Shown one piece after another: positions 46,666 to 58,297 of a stretch of DNA of 64,000 nt. The translations under genes were made by a program, and so were the position numbers. The DNA comes from Hydra vulgaris. Its lineage: Eukaryota > Cnidaria > Hydrozoa > Anthoathecata > Hydridae. The notes under the pieces are model-generated. The model was not told the DNA's origin. It ran no database searches and saw only the letters and a list, made by a program, of their open reading frames with translations. Location: positions 34,521,001 through 34,585,000 of the forward strand of contig NC_088933.1 in assembly GCF_038396675.1 (NCBI RefSeq). The letters are read 5' to 3'. Each line of letters starts with the position of its first letter. The stretch's first letter is position 1.

Positions 46666-46879
46666 GGCCCGTACGCATGATTTTTCGTGGGAGGGTGCGA
46701 AATTTGAAAAAGTGGACCATTTTTACAACATATCAAATATATTGCTTCCAAAATAATACGCAAATATAAACTTTATAATGACACACAAGCTTAATAAGCA
46801 CCGACACTGAATTTGTGTAAAGTCAAATAATTTCTGTCAAAACAGATCGTAATTGTAGACGCCGAGGATATTTTTGTGA

Positions 46880-49353
46880 AAATATATCAACAATTTTCTC
46901 TTCGTCGATAACTTTACAATAGTGGATATGCATTAATGCAAGTGCAGAGAGTTTTTCTTGCTTCATACTTGCTCTCGAATATGTATGGAGCCTGTGCAAT
47001 GCACTAGCACTACGTTTGCATTCGCAGCTGGTCGCTGGGATTGAACAATAAATTTTTAGAAGAGTGAAAATGTTTGGGAATAACTCTTCGTCGCATTCTT
47101 TTAATGCTTGCGCTGCAGTTGAAGGACATTCTTCCGGAGGTTTGTTTTGGAACCAATGCTTCCATTAAAACAACTCTTGGGGAAACAAATCAGCAGATGG
47201 TAAGTCTTTTGCATAAAGTTCGACAACATTTTGAAGAGATGCTCCTCCCTCTTCACAGAGAGTAGATGGTACAAGCCCCAACAGTTTAGAGGAGAGGATG
47301 GAAAGATCAGAAAATTGACTCTCCAACTCTGAGCTTATTTAGTTAAGGAATGGAATGGCGAGATTTTGCCGATAATACTCCTCAGGATTAATCGCAGGAG
47401 CATTGTTGCACATTATTTGACGTCTAATAGTCCTTGGCTTTGTTGGTTCGGTGTTGACAGAACGTGCCATTCGTTTGGCTTGGGTGTAGACACGCGAAAA
47501 TTCTTCGTCCATGTTTCTTAAAATATCTTTATAAACAGACTTCACCTCACCAATTTCATGGTATGCTATGATGATATCCATAGTGCGGCCTTGTAATTTC
47601 ACAGTTATTCCTTCCAAATGTGACAGGAATTGGTACATAGTCAAGAAACTTATAATAAAGTCAAAGTACGTAAGACTTGTCAGCAGTGAATTGGCATTGT
47701 CTCTGAATGTTGTATCCCATGTAACATTTGTGAAATCTTCTCCGCATGCATCTTTGTTCGCACCATAAGCAATATATTCCAGAGCGATAATTACGTAGCA
47801 GTATGCTTGATAAAAATGTCTGTATGAGTCATGCCGTGAAGACCACCTTGTTTTACATAGGTCAATCAGACCTTTTCTGGGTTTAGAAATGTCTGGTAAT
47901 GCCTTCATGATGATTGATTGCAGAAGACTCTCGCGCTTTGGACTGGCAAGAAAAAACAGACAACAGTTCTTCAGTTTGGCATTGGTATTTCTTGTATTTG
48001 AAAGAGAACACGAATGGGCTATAACAAGATTAAGGCAATGTCCACTGCAGTGGACATATATCCTGCCTTTGGAGACTCATTCTTTATCTTTCTCTGAACA
48101 CCTACATTATCACTGGACATATTTGCAGCTCCATCGTATCCTTGACCACGAATGTTTTTTAAATCGAGATTGGCGTCTTGCAGAAATTGAATCATGGTGC
48201 TAGCAATGACTTCTCCGGTGATTCTTGGAACATGGAGAAAAGATAAAAATTCTTCACAAATGTCTTTGTTTTGATCAACAAATCTAATGCAAAATGCAAG
48301 CTCTTCTCGATTATGGCTAGTCACCTCATCTGCAAGAATACTATAGAACGTAGCAGCATTTATTTCTTTAACCAAGTCACTACGGATGATATCGTATCCA
48401 ATAGTTGTTATAATTTCGTTTTGAATACGCGGAGAGGTGTATTTCGCATTTCGATTACTGATACCATTATGGAAAAGACGCTGATGTAGGATTTCATCAT
48501 GTTTCGCAATAATTTAGAACGCAGCCAAAAAGTTACCCGGGTTGTATTTTATTGAATTATCAGATGCCGACAATGTTTCTTGATCACCTCTCAGAGCAAT
48601 CCACTGTCTTCCGCAGAAAAGGATTGCCTCAGCTATTGTATTTACGATGGGTCGATTCCTTTCTACGTTAATCTTTCTTTCTTCATCAAAACGAGTATCA
48701 AAGTTTTCAGTTGGTTTCTTGATTGAATTACAAAACGTCTCTGACAAAATCATTGCATCGCGGTGGCTTATTTTTGTTTGATGCTGTTTTGCCTTCTCGT
48801 CTAACTTATGAAACGCGGTAAATAGTTTATTTACGAATATTCCCAAATTCTGTCTTTTGGAGATAGGAATCATTACCGAACAATGGATGCAGTATGCGCC
48901 ATTTATTAATGGACTGTAGATCATCCATTTGCAATCTGTCAAGTATCTTGCCTTAAATTGACGCTGACATTTGTGAAGAAATTGTGACGGAAAAATATAT
49001 TCTAAAGGTGGCTTGAAGTGATTATTCAAGAGAAAGAACTTTCGACTATCATAGAGTGTCCTCATCGCCATACTCAATTCTTCATAATTCATTGTAGCAT
49101 TCAATAATTTACCAACATCATTGGTGAAAGCGAGAGGTTTAAAATCTGATTGTTTAGTAGTACGAGATATTTTAGCGGGAGGACTATCAATAGAATCATG
49201 TTGTTTAGAAATTGCGGTATTAGTATTTGGTGCATTTTCATTGAGAGATTGATTATGACTTTCAATTTGTTTATTTGTACACCATCCATCTAGAGATTGA
49301 CAAGTTTTAGCTGCTGATATTCGTTTTCTTTCTTTTTGCTCTTTGCGCCCCAT
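46880..49353 (-). pseudogene. hAT transposase (ZMYM1-like, DUF4371), long and little decayed
   Basis: ATG at 49353 (MGRKEQKERKRIS). A 280-codon first frame has a TTF-type zinc finger region (FKARYLTDCKWMIYSPLING then YCIHC) and the DUF4371 start. It ends at a TAA at 48514, where relatives continue. The next frames carry YSILADEVTSHNREELAFCI, DLKNIRGQGYDGAANMSS (the hAT core with catalytic Asp region), CKTRWSSRHDSYRHFY, and, near 46900-47030, CECKRSASALHRLHTYSRAS followed by LSALALMHIHY, the dimerisation domain. So every domain is present, with one stop and several shifts. Pfam names are from memory. Confidence 0.85.
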
Positions 49354-49359
49354 AGTATA

Positions 49360-49836
49360 TGAAGAGTGACTGAGTATGGTCAATTTCTTATAATAATAAC
49401 TATGTAAATTTTTAAAAAATGAAATTATAAATATATCATATACTAATAATAGCAATGTAAATATAAAAATGAAAATATATTATCAGATAAAAATTTTTGC
49501 AATACCAGTAATTTTAGAAAAAATGCGGATGTACAGGATATATAGATATATATCATACACAATCAGGGGCGTCGCCTTGGAGGAGGTAGGGGGGAGTCTT
49601 TCCCTCCCAGAATCTAGAAAAGAGAAAAGCTGGGAATTTCCTTGCCACGAGTTGGGACAGTTGGGAAATCGGTGATAAAATCAAAAAATATTTTCTAGTT
49701 AAATAAAATTAAAATGTTTGCGAAAATTCATCAAAGATCTAATTCTTTTTTGACTTGGACAAATAAACTTTACGTTTATTAAACGGCTTAAGGCTGTTTT
49801 CCACAAGACGAAATAAATTGCGAAGTCATAACGAAG
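49360..49836. other. Intergenic with a hAT-like end
   Basis: CAGGGGCGTCGCCTTGGAGG at 49564 looks like a hAT 5' terminus without a partner. At 49790-49836 GGCTGTTTTCCACAAGACG resembles the end of a small non-autonomous element into which the Transib element has inserted. Confidence 0.4.
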
Positions 49837-49870
49837 CGACCCACAGTGGGCCAGTAGGTGGACAAAATGG
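49837..49870 (+). repeat. Left Transib end: TSD, heptamer, spacer, nonamer-like block
   Basis: CGACC target copy, then CACAGTG (49842-49848), a 13-bp spacer starting GGCCAG, then ACAAAATGG (49862-49870). Read as GACAAAATG the spacer is 12 bp. Six of nine bases match the RSS nonamer ACAAAAACC. Confidence 0.85.
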
Positions 49871-50371
49871 GAAAAATTTTAGTTGTCTAATCTTGAAAAC
49901 CTATTTAATTTTATTATCTACATATATTAGGAGAAATCTATTGATAATTTATTTATATTAAATCCCTTAGTTACCAGGACTCTAAGCATTTGAATATTGA
50001 GATAAAATTAAAAAAAAAAAAATTATAAATAAGTAATTAACGGTGACATCAACGTTGTGTTATATTTCAATTACATCTACGTTTTTGAAACAAAAAATTA
50101 GTACATGTTATTCTAGAGTATTTAGAGATAAGAAAAACCAATGTGTGAAATAAATTTGTTATAGCATGTTATCTCAGTTATACTTTGAAAATCACAGATT
50201 AAAAAAAAAAATTTCTTAAGAAACTTATTTTTTGCCGCACAATAACTAATAATTACCACAATTTGCCATGTGTTGTCTTATATTTATTTGAGCTATATGA
50301 TGCTTCAATCGAGTTTTAATTGATTGCTCGTCCCCTTAAATCCCCGTTCAGATTTATGTATGTTTTAACTT

Positions 50372-50660
50372 GGTTGCTATGGTACTAAATTTTGCATAGC
50401 AACAACTCATTTTTACATTAACGTTGTTTTAACAGTATTTTACTTGCGCTAAATACACAATATTGGGGGTATGTATTAAAATGAGATTCAGAATTCTTAT
50501 GAGGTTAACTTTTTTTGGTTACTATGGATACCTTACTTTGCATAACATAGCAACAACATATTTTCGGTAGTTGTTAGTAATTTAATTACTAACACTGACA
50601 GTAATTTAATTACTTTTAATTTTAATTACTAACACTTGTAGTAACTTAATTACTAACAAG
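50372..50660 (+). repeat. Left subterminal repeats of the Transib element
   Basis: Two units about 145 bp apart, each opening with GGTTGCTATGG...GCATAGCAACAAC (itself an imperfect palindrome), followed by related A+T-rich sequence. They are inverted with respect to those at 52876-53150. A short TTAATTACTAACA-rich run ends the block. Confidence 0.75.
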
Positions 50661-50739
50661 TATTAGTAGTCCAGGCGGCATATATATTATAACATTTTAC
50701 TTTTAAATACAAAATACTTGTTACAATAATTATTTAGAT

Positions 50740-52730
50740 ATGGTTTTGTTAAACTTAGACATTCATAATTTTCTCCAAAAAAACAATCTTAGTATTTCAA
50801 AACAAAATATTACTGAAGATATATTAAAATTTATTCAGCCAAAATTTGCTGATTTTAAAGACGTTGATTTTAGACATGCTGTTCAACGATTTGTTTACTT
50901 GTATAAAAAAAAGTGGAAATCTGCAAACTATACTGTGAAAAATTTTGAAAAGAAGTTTGTGAACTGGCTTAATGAATATTTAATTGTCAGAAAAAAAGAC
51001 AATGAACCAACTGCAAGTAGACGTGGTCGAAAACCAGTTGCATTTGATAATAGTTCTAATAAAACTAAAAAACGGCGTGTATCTTGTTTAATTGAATCTC
51101 ATTCATCCAATGAATTATTTTTTGTTGCTAATAAAAAATTTAGAGATGAATCTGTTGTTATTGCTGCCAAGAATGTTTTAAATATATCAAATACAGATAA
51201 AGCAACTAAATATTCAGCAGACGAAGCACTGGCTTTAATAATTGATGCAAGTCTGACAAAAGCTTCCTATCAATTGATTAGAAGCGGAGCCTTGGAGAAA
51301 GAATATAACATCTACCCCGCTTACAATGATGTCAGAGATGCAAAATTGAAATGTTATCCTGCAAACATAACAGTGGAGGACTATTCAGCTTCAGTTCCTT
51401 TAAAAGATTTAATGACTCATACTTTGCAAAGAATCTGTACAGTTCAGGAACCTGTGCTAAGGCACTTGATATTGAACGACAAAGCAATAAAAACAATGAC
51501 ACTAACGTGTAAGGCTGGTTTTGATGGTGCTACTGGCCAAAGCATTTATAAACAAGTTTTATCAGAACCCGACATTAACAGAGATTTAAAGCGTGAAGAA
51601 TCATTGTTTATTACTTGTCTTGTCCCATTGGATTTGACTGGATTTAACAACAGCAACGAAAAGGTGCCTATTTGGAGAAATCAAAAGTCGTCCTCCACAG
51701 CCTATTGTAGACCCATAAGATTTGCATACAAAATGGAATCCAAGGAATCTGTGATTGAAGAAGATCAGTACATTAAAAGTGAGATAGAAAGCTTGGGTAT
51801 GATTTTGTTAGAGGTTTGCGGATCTTCTATTGAAGTGAATTGTATTATTGAACTTACAATGATTGATGGGAAGGTTCAAACAAAATTATCTGAAAAAAAT
51901 AACTCATACCAATGCTGTTCAGTGTGTGGTGTCTCTCCAAAAAATATGAATAGTCTTGATATCCTTAATATAGATTATACTAACAGAGAGTTCAAATATG
52001 GTCTTTCCAGTCTTCATGCATGGATTCGATTTTTTGAGATGTTTTGCACATTGCATATAAAAAAGAAACAAGAAAGTGGCAAGCAAGATCTAAAGAACAC
52101 AAAGAAAAGGCATCTGTAGCTAAACAAAAGATTCAGACTGATTTTATGAACAAAATGGGACTTGTTGTTGATTTCCCTATAAGTGGTGGTTCTGGAACAA
52201 GTAATGATGGCAATACCTCAAGGCGTGCTTTTGCAGCATATGAACAAACAGCTGAAATTCTGGGTATTGACCAAAACCTTATATTCAGATTTTACATTAT
52301 CTTGGTAACGCTCTCTTCAGGATATGAAATAGACTGCTTAAAGTTCAAGGATTATTGTTTTGACACTTTTAGACTATATGTGTCCCTTTATCCATGGTAT
52401 TACATGGCTCAATCAGTTCACAAAGTATTGATACATGGACATGACATAATTAAAAGCCTTACATTACCCATCGGACTTATGTCAGAGGAAGCTCAAGAGG
52501 CTAGAAATAAAGACTTTAAATCTTATCGCGAAAATTTTAGCCGAAAAACATCCAGAAAAGCAACAAATACTGATCTTATCAATAGACTCCTAGTTTCCAG
52601 TGATCCTGTTATTTCATCATTGCGTAAATCAACATCACACCAAACAAATCATAAAGCATTTCCTTCAGATGTTTTCAATTACTTAAACAATCTTCAAACG
52701 ATATTATTGTTTTATAATTTTTTGATGTAA
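50740..52730 (+). pseudogene. Transib/RAG1-like transposase, one apparent frameshift
   Basis: Cut-and-paste DDE transposase of the superfamily from which RAG1 is thought to derive. Two overlapping frames (459 codons from ATG 50740; 228 codons ending at 52730) join near 52041-52046, where adding one T to a TTTT run restores a single frame of about 663 codons. In order: an N-terminal basic region with RRGRKP (AT-hook-like), GFDGATGQSIYKQ with Asp262, SSTAYCRPIRF, TMIDGKV with Asp376, CSVC at 393-396, GLSSLHAWIRFFE, NDGNTSRRAF, YPWYYMAQSVHKVLIH with His126/His131 of the second frame, and SEEAQEARNK with Glu152. These line up with RAG1 D600, D708, C727/C730, H937/H942 and E962 by my alignment. 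The shift may be a real lesion or an assembly error. Confidence 0.88.
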
Positions 52731-52875
52731 TTTAAAATTGATAACGTTTTCTTGCACTATTTTTTGCTTTTATTATTCCTAAAACATTATTTACCTAAAT
52801 ACTCAATTTTTATTCAATATAGGTGGGTCAAAAATCCGATAAGATATTCAAATATCAATTTACCACTTTGTAATT

Positions 52876-53150
52876 AAGGAAAGTATCCGGCAACTAAGCA
52901 ATATAAGTATCCATAACAACTAAATTTAAAAAATTATCACTTTTGTAAGAAGTGTGATCTCATATTGGTACTCATGCCAAATTTAGTGAATATAGCACTA
53001 ATAAAATATCTGCAGATAACAAAAGTAGGTTGTTGCTAAGCAAAATAAAGGTATCCATAGCAACGAAATAAAAAAATATTACCTTCATAAAAAGCGCAGA
53101 CATCATATTAGTACTCATACTAATTTTAGTGAATATAGCTCAAATATTAA
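52876..53150 (-). repeat. Right subterminal repeats of the Transib element
   Basis: Two tandem units about 155 bp apart, each containing AAGCAA...AAGTATCCATA(A/G)CAAC and later TTTAGTGAATATAGC. They are inverted relative to the left set, so the element carries paired inverted subterminal repeats. Confidence 0.8.
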
Positions 53151-53159
53151 ATTAGTTAT

Positions 53160-53202
53160 GAATTTTGTCCAGTAAAAGTGCATTCTGGCCCACTGTGCGA
53201 CC
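53160..53202 (-). repeat. Right Transib end: nonamer-like block, longer spacer, heptamer, TSD
   Basis: On the minus strand: CACAGTG (53197-53191), a 22-bp spacer starting GGCCAG, then ACAAAATTC (53168-53160), seven of nine matching the RSS nonamer. With the alternative register GACAAAATT the spacer is 21. CGACC follows at 53198-53202. Confidence 0.85.
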
Positions 53203-53740
53203 TTTTGATTTCCACGTTGCTGTTTTTTTCGCGCTATTTTTTTTTTGTTATCAACAATAAAAATGGCAGTTGCAAGTTTATGCAATAAAAATAGCAGCTG
53301 CAAGTTTATGTTTGACTAAAAGCAGTTATTCATTTTTTTTCATACTTTCTACTTTGAAACGTGAATATTTATTTCCATGAATTCATTTTAACATTTCTGT
53401 CTTTGTATAAAAGATATGATCGCATTTAAAATAATGACATTCATTTTTTAATATAATAATTTTATATAAAGCTTTTTATCAAAAAGTATAAGAAAATAAA
53501 TGGTAAACTCTGATATGAACGATTTGCGCCTGCTATTACTTCCAATTATCAGTATACTAAAGTAGGATCAGAATTAGGTTTGTAGGAGTAATAGGCCTAA
53601 TAAGAATATATAATAGGATTATTAGTCTTATTCTATTATTATAAGACTCTTATATCTTATCACATTTGTTAAGAGTGATAACTTTTATAAACATTAAATC
53701 ACTTAAAAATTACGGTAAGTAATAGTATCTGCGTTTGTTT
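53203..53740. other. Intergenic, no gene seen
   Basis: A+T-rich, with a decayed repeat of AATAAAAATGGCAGTTGCAA/AATAAAAATAGCAGCTGCAA at about 53256-53308. Confidence 0.45.
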
Positions 53741-53755
53741 TCCAGCACTAAATAT

Positions 53756-56167
53756 CAATAGTAAAAGATATAAATTACAATGTTGCGTATGTAAAGCAGT
53801 ATTTAATAACGACTATAAAACCAGTTATGAAAGATCCGTTTATGGTGGTAGAAAGGTTCATATACAAACAGTGGGAGCCCCAGAGAATCCTTTTGTAGCC
53901 TCTTTAGCTTCAAAAAAATGAAAAATGGAACCTCAGAATGGTGATACTGATGTCGAAGTGGATGATGAAATACAAAGTAGTGAACATACAAAGTTAGACT
54001 TGATAATAATTGAAACATCAACTTCAACATGTGGTATATCCATAGAAGAAAAAACAACATCTTCTGATAAAAAATTTAAAGAGGACGCAACTTCAAAAAT
54101 TCAAGATAATGATGCAAAAGGGGACAACCCGGGTTATGTTGTAGTCCAGGAACAAGTAGAGAAATTTACAGAATTAAATTCTAAATCAGATTATTTAACC
54201 CAGTTTCATGACCGAGATGAAAAGGATGACACGAATATTATTAACTTGAATACTACTGAAGTAAGCAGTGAAACAACAAATTGGACTTCGCTTATGAGGA
54301 ATTTGGGTGTTTTAATAGATAATCTTAAAGATTGTAATAACATTTATAAAAAATATTGTAAACAAGAATTAGTAAAGGAAAAATTCGCTGCAATTGAAAT
54401 TGTGAATGCAGCAAGTTATGTGGTGGAAATACCAAAAAATGTTTTGAAAATGGGAAACGCTTTTATAAAAAAACTTGATATCAAAGCTCAAAATGTTATA
54501 ATTGACAAATCAGATTCATCAGCATTGATAAGCCATGACCCAGGTTTACGTCCACATACCATTACGGATAATCAAAAATTGTATTTAATCCAGTTAGGGC
54601 CACACCAACCAAAACTTGCTAGTTTCCCAAGTGACGGTAAAAGTACATTTAATCCCCAGTGGTACAAAGAGTTTGAACATTTAGAATACAGCACCCAGAA
54701 GGATGCCACATTTTGTTTTGTCTGCCGCCTTTTCCCCTAGGGTGTTGGAAAGAAGAGAAAAACTGAAGATGCTTGGATAAATTTTGGGGTGAGATCTTGG
54801 TCCAAAATGAAAAGCTATGGGAAAGACAAACTTGGAAAGCTTCAGACGCACTTTACCTCTCAAGCACATAAAGTTGCATTAAGTGAATATCGTCACTTTC
54901 TTATGAAAAAATGGCATATAGATCACCTAATTGATAAATCCAATAGACTTGCTCTATTAGAACTTAGAGCAAAAAATAGAGGTGCAGAATAGAAAAACTG
55001 TCGAAATTCTTATCAATACATGCAAGACTTTGGGAAGCCAAGGGCTAGCGTTTAGGGAGTCGGACAGTGCTAATCAGAGTCACTTTGTTGCTGTTGTAAA
55101 TCTTATCTCTCGCCACAATCCCACACTAAAAGCCTGGATTGAAGATAGAGCTCTTCGTCTATATAAAGTTACATGCACGAGTCCATCGTCTCAAAATGAA
55201 ATGATTAGTTTAATTGCAACTGAATTATAGAGTAAGATCATTGATGAAATTAATAGCTTTAATTTTTTTCCGTGATGGCCGACAATACTCCCGATATGTC
55301 ACATAAGGACATAATGAGTATAGTTGTGAGAACAGCCAGTGAAAACGGTGAGATTCAGGAAAGGCTTTTTAAATCCGTCGAATGCACTGATAAGCCTGGA
55401 AAAGGGATGGCTGAGCTAATTTTATCTTCTTTACATAAAGAAGGCATTGACACATCAAAGATGATTTTTCAGTCGTATGACTACGCGAGTTCAATGTCTG
55501 GACAATTTAAAGGAGTACAAAAGTATACAACAGAAGAAGTTGGCCATAATGTACCTTACATACCTTATCAAGACCACAGAACAAACACTTCTCTTGAACA
55601 TGCCTGCAATGTTAATACTTTAATACGAGAATTGTTTAATGTCCTCGAACAGTTGCATGTTTTCTTCACATCAAGCACAAAAAGATTTAGTTATTTAAAA
55701 GAAAAATTTAAGGCCATTGACAGTGCAATGCAGCTTGTAAACCTGTCTAGAACAAGATGGACCACACATGCAATACTGTCCCGAGAACTAAGACAATGGG
55801 ACTTCTGAAAAAAGTAACAACTTTTGCTTTCATTATTACTCTTTTCTACATGAAAAATATCATTGAGAAGATAAAAATATTAACAGAAATCTTAGAAAGT
55901 CCAAACTTCAATGTCATTGACAGTATTAATGTAATTGAAAGTACTGCCAAGAACATACAAAATATCAGTAAGGATACAGATGCTATGAATAACTTGATTG
56001 AAAGTGCAATAATATTTTCTTGGAAATTACACATTGATGCAGAAAATGATTACGAACAACACCATAGATTAATAGCAGTGGAGATGAAAGCTTTTTACCG
56101 GAAAGAATTCAAAGAGGTCATAGATTTCAAAGAGTTCAAAGAATTCAAAGAGGTCATAGACATCTAG
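53756..56167 (+). pseudogene. hAT transposase (ZMYM1-like, DUF4371), broken
   Basis: Begins with a C2H2-like piece (LQCCVCKAVFNNDYKTSYER, GGRKVHI, then NPF), an in-frame TGA at 53918, and a 271-codon acidic frame ending in a TTF finger (YKEFEHLEYSTQKDATFCF VCRLF) at a TAG (54738). After it come NFGVRSWSKMKSYGKDKLG, HFTSQAHKVALSEYRHFLMK, then RQ-type frames ISRHNPTLKAWIEDRALRLY, MADNTPDMSHKDIMSIVVR and CTDKPGKGMAELILSSLHKE, IFQSYDYASSMSGQFKGVQK and LSRTRWTTH. The dimerisation domain is not visible; the 3' end runs into short imperfect KEFKEV repeats. At least four stops or shifts. Confidence 0.82.
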
Positions 56168-56289
56168 TGAAAAATCATAAGTTTGAAAAAAGTTAAATGA
56201 AATCAAAACTACTTAGTTGGTTTAAATCCGTTTCAGAATTTTTATTATTTTATAACTATGAAATGAAAAGAGAATTTACCTTAAATTGC

Positions 56290-57000
56290 GTGTGAATAAT
56301 TTATTATAAGTAACTAGCATACTTTCCGTTTCTTCGAAGCTCCTTTGCCTCCGCTAATAACTTTCTTCTTATTTCCATTGTAGGTTCGCTAAAATCTTCA
56401 TTTATAAACACATTTTCATTCCAGAGTTTTGCCTTTACAAACTTTTCTAAAATCGCTTTCTTGTCTTTATAGCTTGAAAATTTTACAACATACGTTCTAT
56501 TTTTCCTTTTATCCCCCAACTCCTTTTATCCAACTCTATGAGCTCTCTTAATTTCAATCATTTAATCCTAATTTAGTTTTCAAAAGTTCTTTTATTTTAC
56601 CTTTAGTTTCATGGTTTCAATTTCGTTTTCTTCTATTCCATTAAATCTCAAATTATTTTGGCGACTAGCGTTATCATTTTCTAAATTTATTTTTGTATCG
56701 TTTAGTTGATCTGCTGATGATATTACTGCTTTCTTAGAAACATCTATTCCCGAAAGTAAACTTTCATATTTGTTATTAACAAATTCAACCCTTTTTTTCA
56801 GGTCACTTATTTTTGAAATTTTTATTTTCTTCTTGTATAACTGATATTTTACCTTCTAGTTTCTTGTCGCTAAATAACTTCATTATTGCGTGTTCGTGAA
56901 TATCCATAATTTCTTTTAATTCAGCAATTGTAATACTTTTATTATCCATTTTTAAGTTCAAAATAAGCACGTCCTATCATTAAAGTGTTCACGGAAGTAA
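56290..57000 (-). pseudogene. LINE ORF1 fragment
   Basis: Start near 56949 (MDNKSITIAELKEIMDIHEH) after a TTCCGTGAACACTTT-type 5' UTR, then a coiled-coil part with several shifts, and the C-terminal frame 56304-56519 (RTYVVKFSSYKDKKAILEKF, INEDFSEPTMEIRRKLLAEA, RRNGKYASYL), which is the conserved end of the ORF1 RRM/CTD region. Homologous to the ORF1 at 38517. No ORF2 follows it downstream. Confidence 0.8.
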
Positions 57001-58059
57001 AAAAAAAAAAAAAGTTTAAATACTATATTAATTTAAAGTACATTTTGAATAATTTTCGAAAAGATCTTTTTCTGTTCCAAGCAATGTAAAAAAGTTTTGA
57101 ATTTAATAAACTATGAAAATATAAATCTTTCCTATAATAGTCTGAAAACAGGTATCATCAATAAGGTATAACTTTTATTTTAAATTTATAACATATTAAT
57201 GTGGTAGTTAGAATTTTGGTAGGTAAATGATGGATATTACTGCACATTATATTAATAAGCAGAAAATTTTTGTTCTTAAAAAAGTTAAAAATATTCATAA
57301 TTTAAAATGGCAGCCTTGGTGCAATTTAAGGCCTTAAGTGAGGTACAAATTACGAGACTAGACTCACTTTGAGTTCATAGCGAAATTAGACAACAAAGGC
57401 TACTGTATTTTAATTTCTTGGAAGTTATTTTGAACTCAAATAAATAGTGCTTTCACATAAATATGATAAAAAAGACATATATATAATATGTTAAACGTAA
57501 TACTTTAAACATTGAACCCAAAAAATTAGAAAACTTTGGTATCATATCAACTTGAGGTAACTGTTCGTAGTCTAGTTTCATCTCACAAAAAAACAATTGA
57601 TTCTTAAGTTTAACATAACAAAGATAAAATTTTAGTCAAAAGATATTTTTTGGATTGTAAAATTAAATATCATATTCAGTTATTATCAGTTTATAAAAAA
57701 ACTTAGGATTTGCTTTTAAAAATTTGTTAACAGATGTTTTAATTTTTTAATGTAGTGGAACAACTGAAACTAAAAATTATAGGAAACGTAATTTAAAGTT
57801 CGTAACAATACTGACCAGTCTGACGGTATCCAATCTTGGTCAGACTAGCCAGAATTTAAAGGCCAGATTTCGCCTTGGCGGGTTAAATAATTTTTAACAA
57901 TGAAGTCATTGTTGAAACCGTTTGAGTTTTTTGTTTGAAAGCAATGTTTTTTTTGTTTTTTTTTGTTCCCTATTACAATATTTAATACATATTTACAAAA
58001 ATATCAATAAGAAAAATTACATGCAAAGAAATCGTTAAATAAAAAAAAATTAAGAATAA
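57001..58059. other. Intergenic, no gene seen
   Basis: Two similar words occur about 190 bp apart (ACGAGACTAGACTCAC near 57350 and GTAGTCTAGTTTCATCTCAC near 57570). No coding signal. Confidence 0.45.
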
Positions 58060-58260
58060 AGATAAAGAACGCGGATACTCAAAGAAGACCATACAGGTCT
58101 TGTCACCGAGAACCGCTGTTGAAGAACTTTGAACTTAATTTAGATTTTAGAAAAAATAAAAATAAATAAACACAAATTTTAAACTTTTCTTTAGTTATGG
58201 TCTTTATGGCTTGAATTAAAATACCAAATCTTCTGAACCGCATGACTCAAGCAAAAACAA

Positions 58261-58297
58261 TAATATCATAATATAAATTATTTATATTATGATATTA
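58261..58297. repeat. Perfect 17-bp-arm palindrome, 3-bp spacer
   Basis: TAATATCATAATATAAA, spacer TTA, exact complement; followed by a further partial copy. In the LINE 3' UTR. Confidence 0.9.

Larger units (their letters stand above)
49842..53197 (+). mobile_element. Transib/RAG1-like transposon with RSS-like termini
   Basis: A 3,356-bp element flanked by identical 5-bp CGACC (49837-49841 and 53198-53202), the length and G+C-rich character of Transib target duplications. Both ends start CACAGTGGGCCAG. CACAGTG equals the consensus V(D)J recombination-signal heptamer. An A-rich block follows on each side (left ACAAAATGG at 49862, right complement ACAAAATTC at 53168-53160). The single gene (50740-52730) is of the Transib/RAG1 type. 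Subterminal repeats lie inside both ends. Confidence 0.92.

Noticed and set aside
49564..49600. Right terminus of the hAT gene at 46880-49353
   Set aside because: CAGGGGCG on the plus strand is in the orientation of a left end and does not pair with CAGGCCCGTACGC at about 46665.
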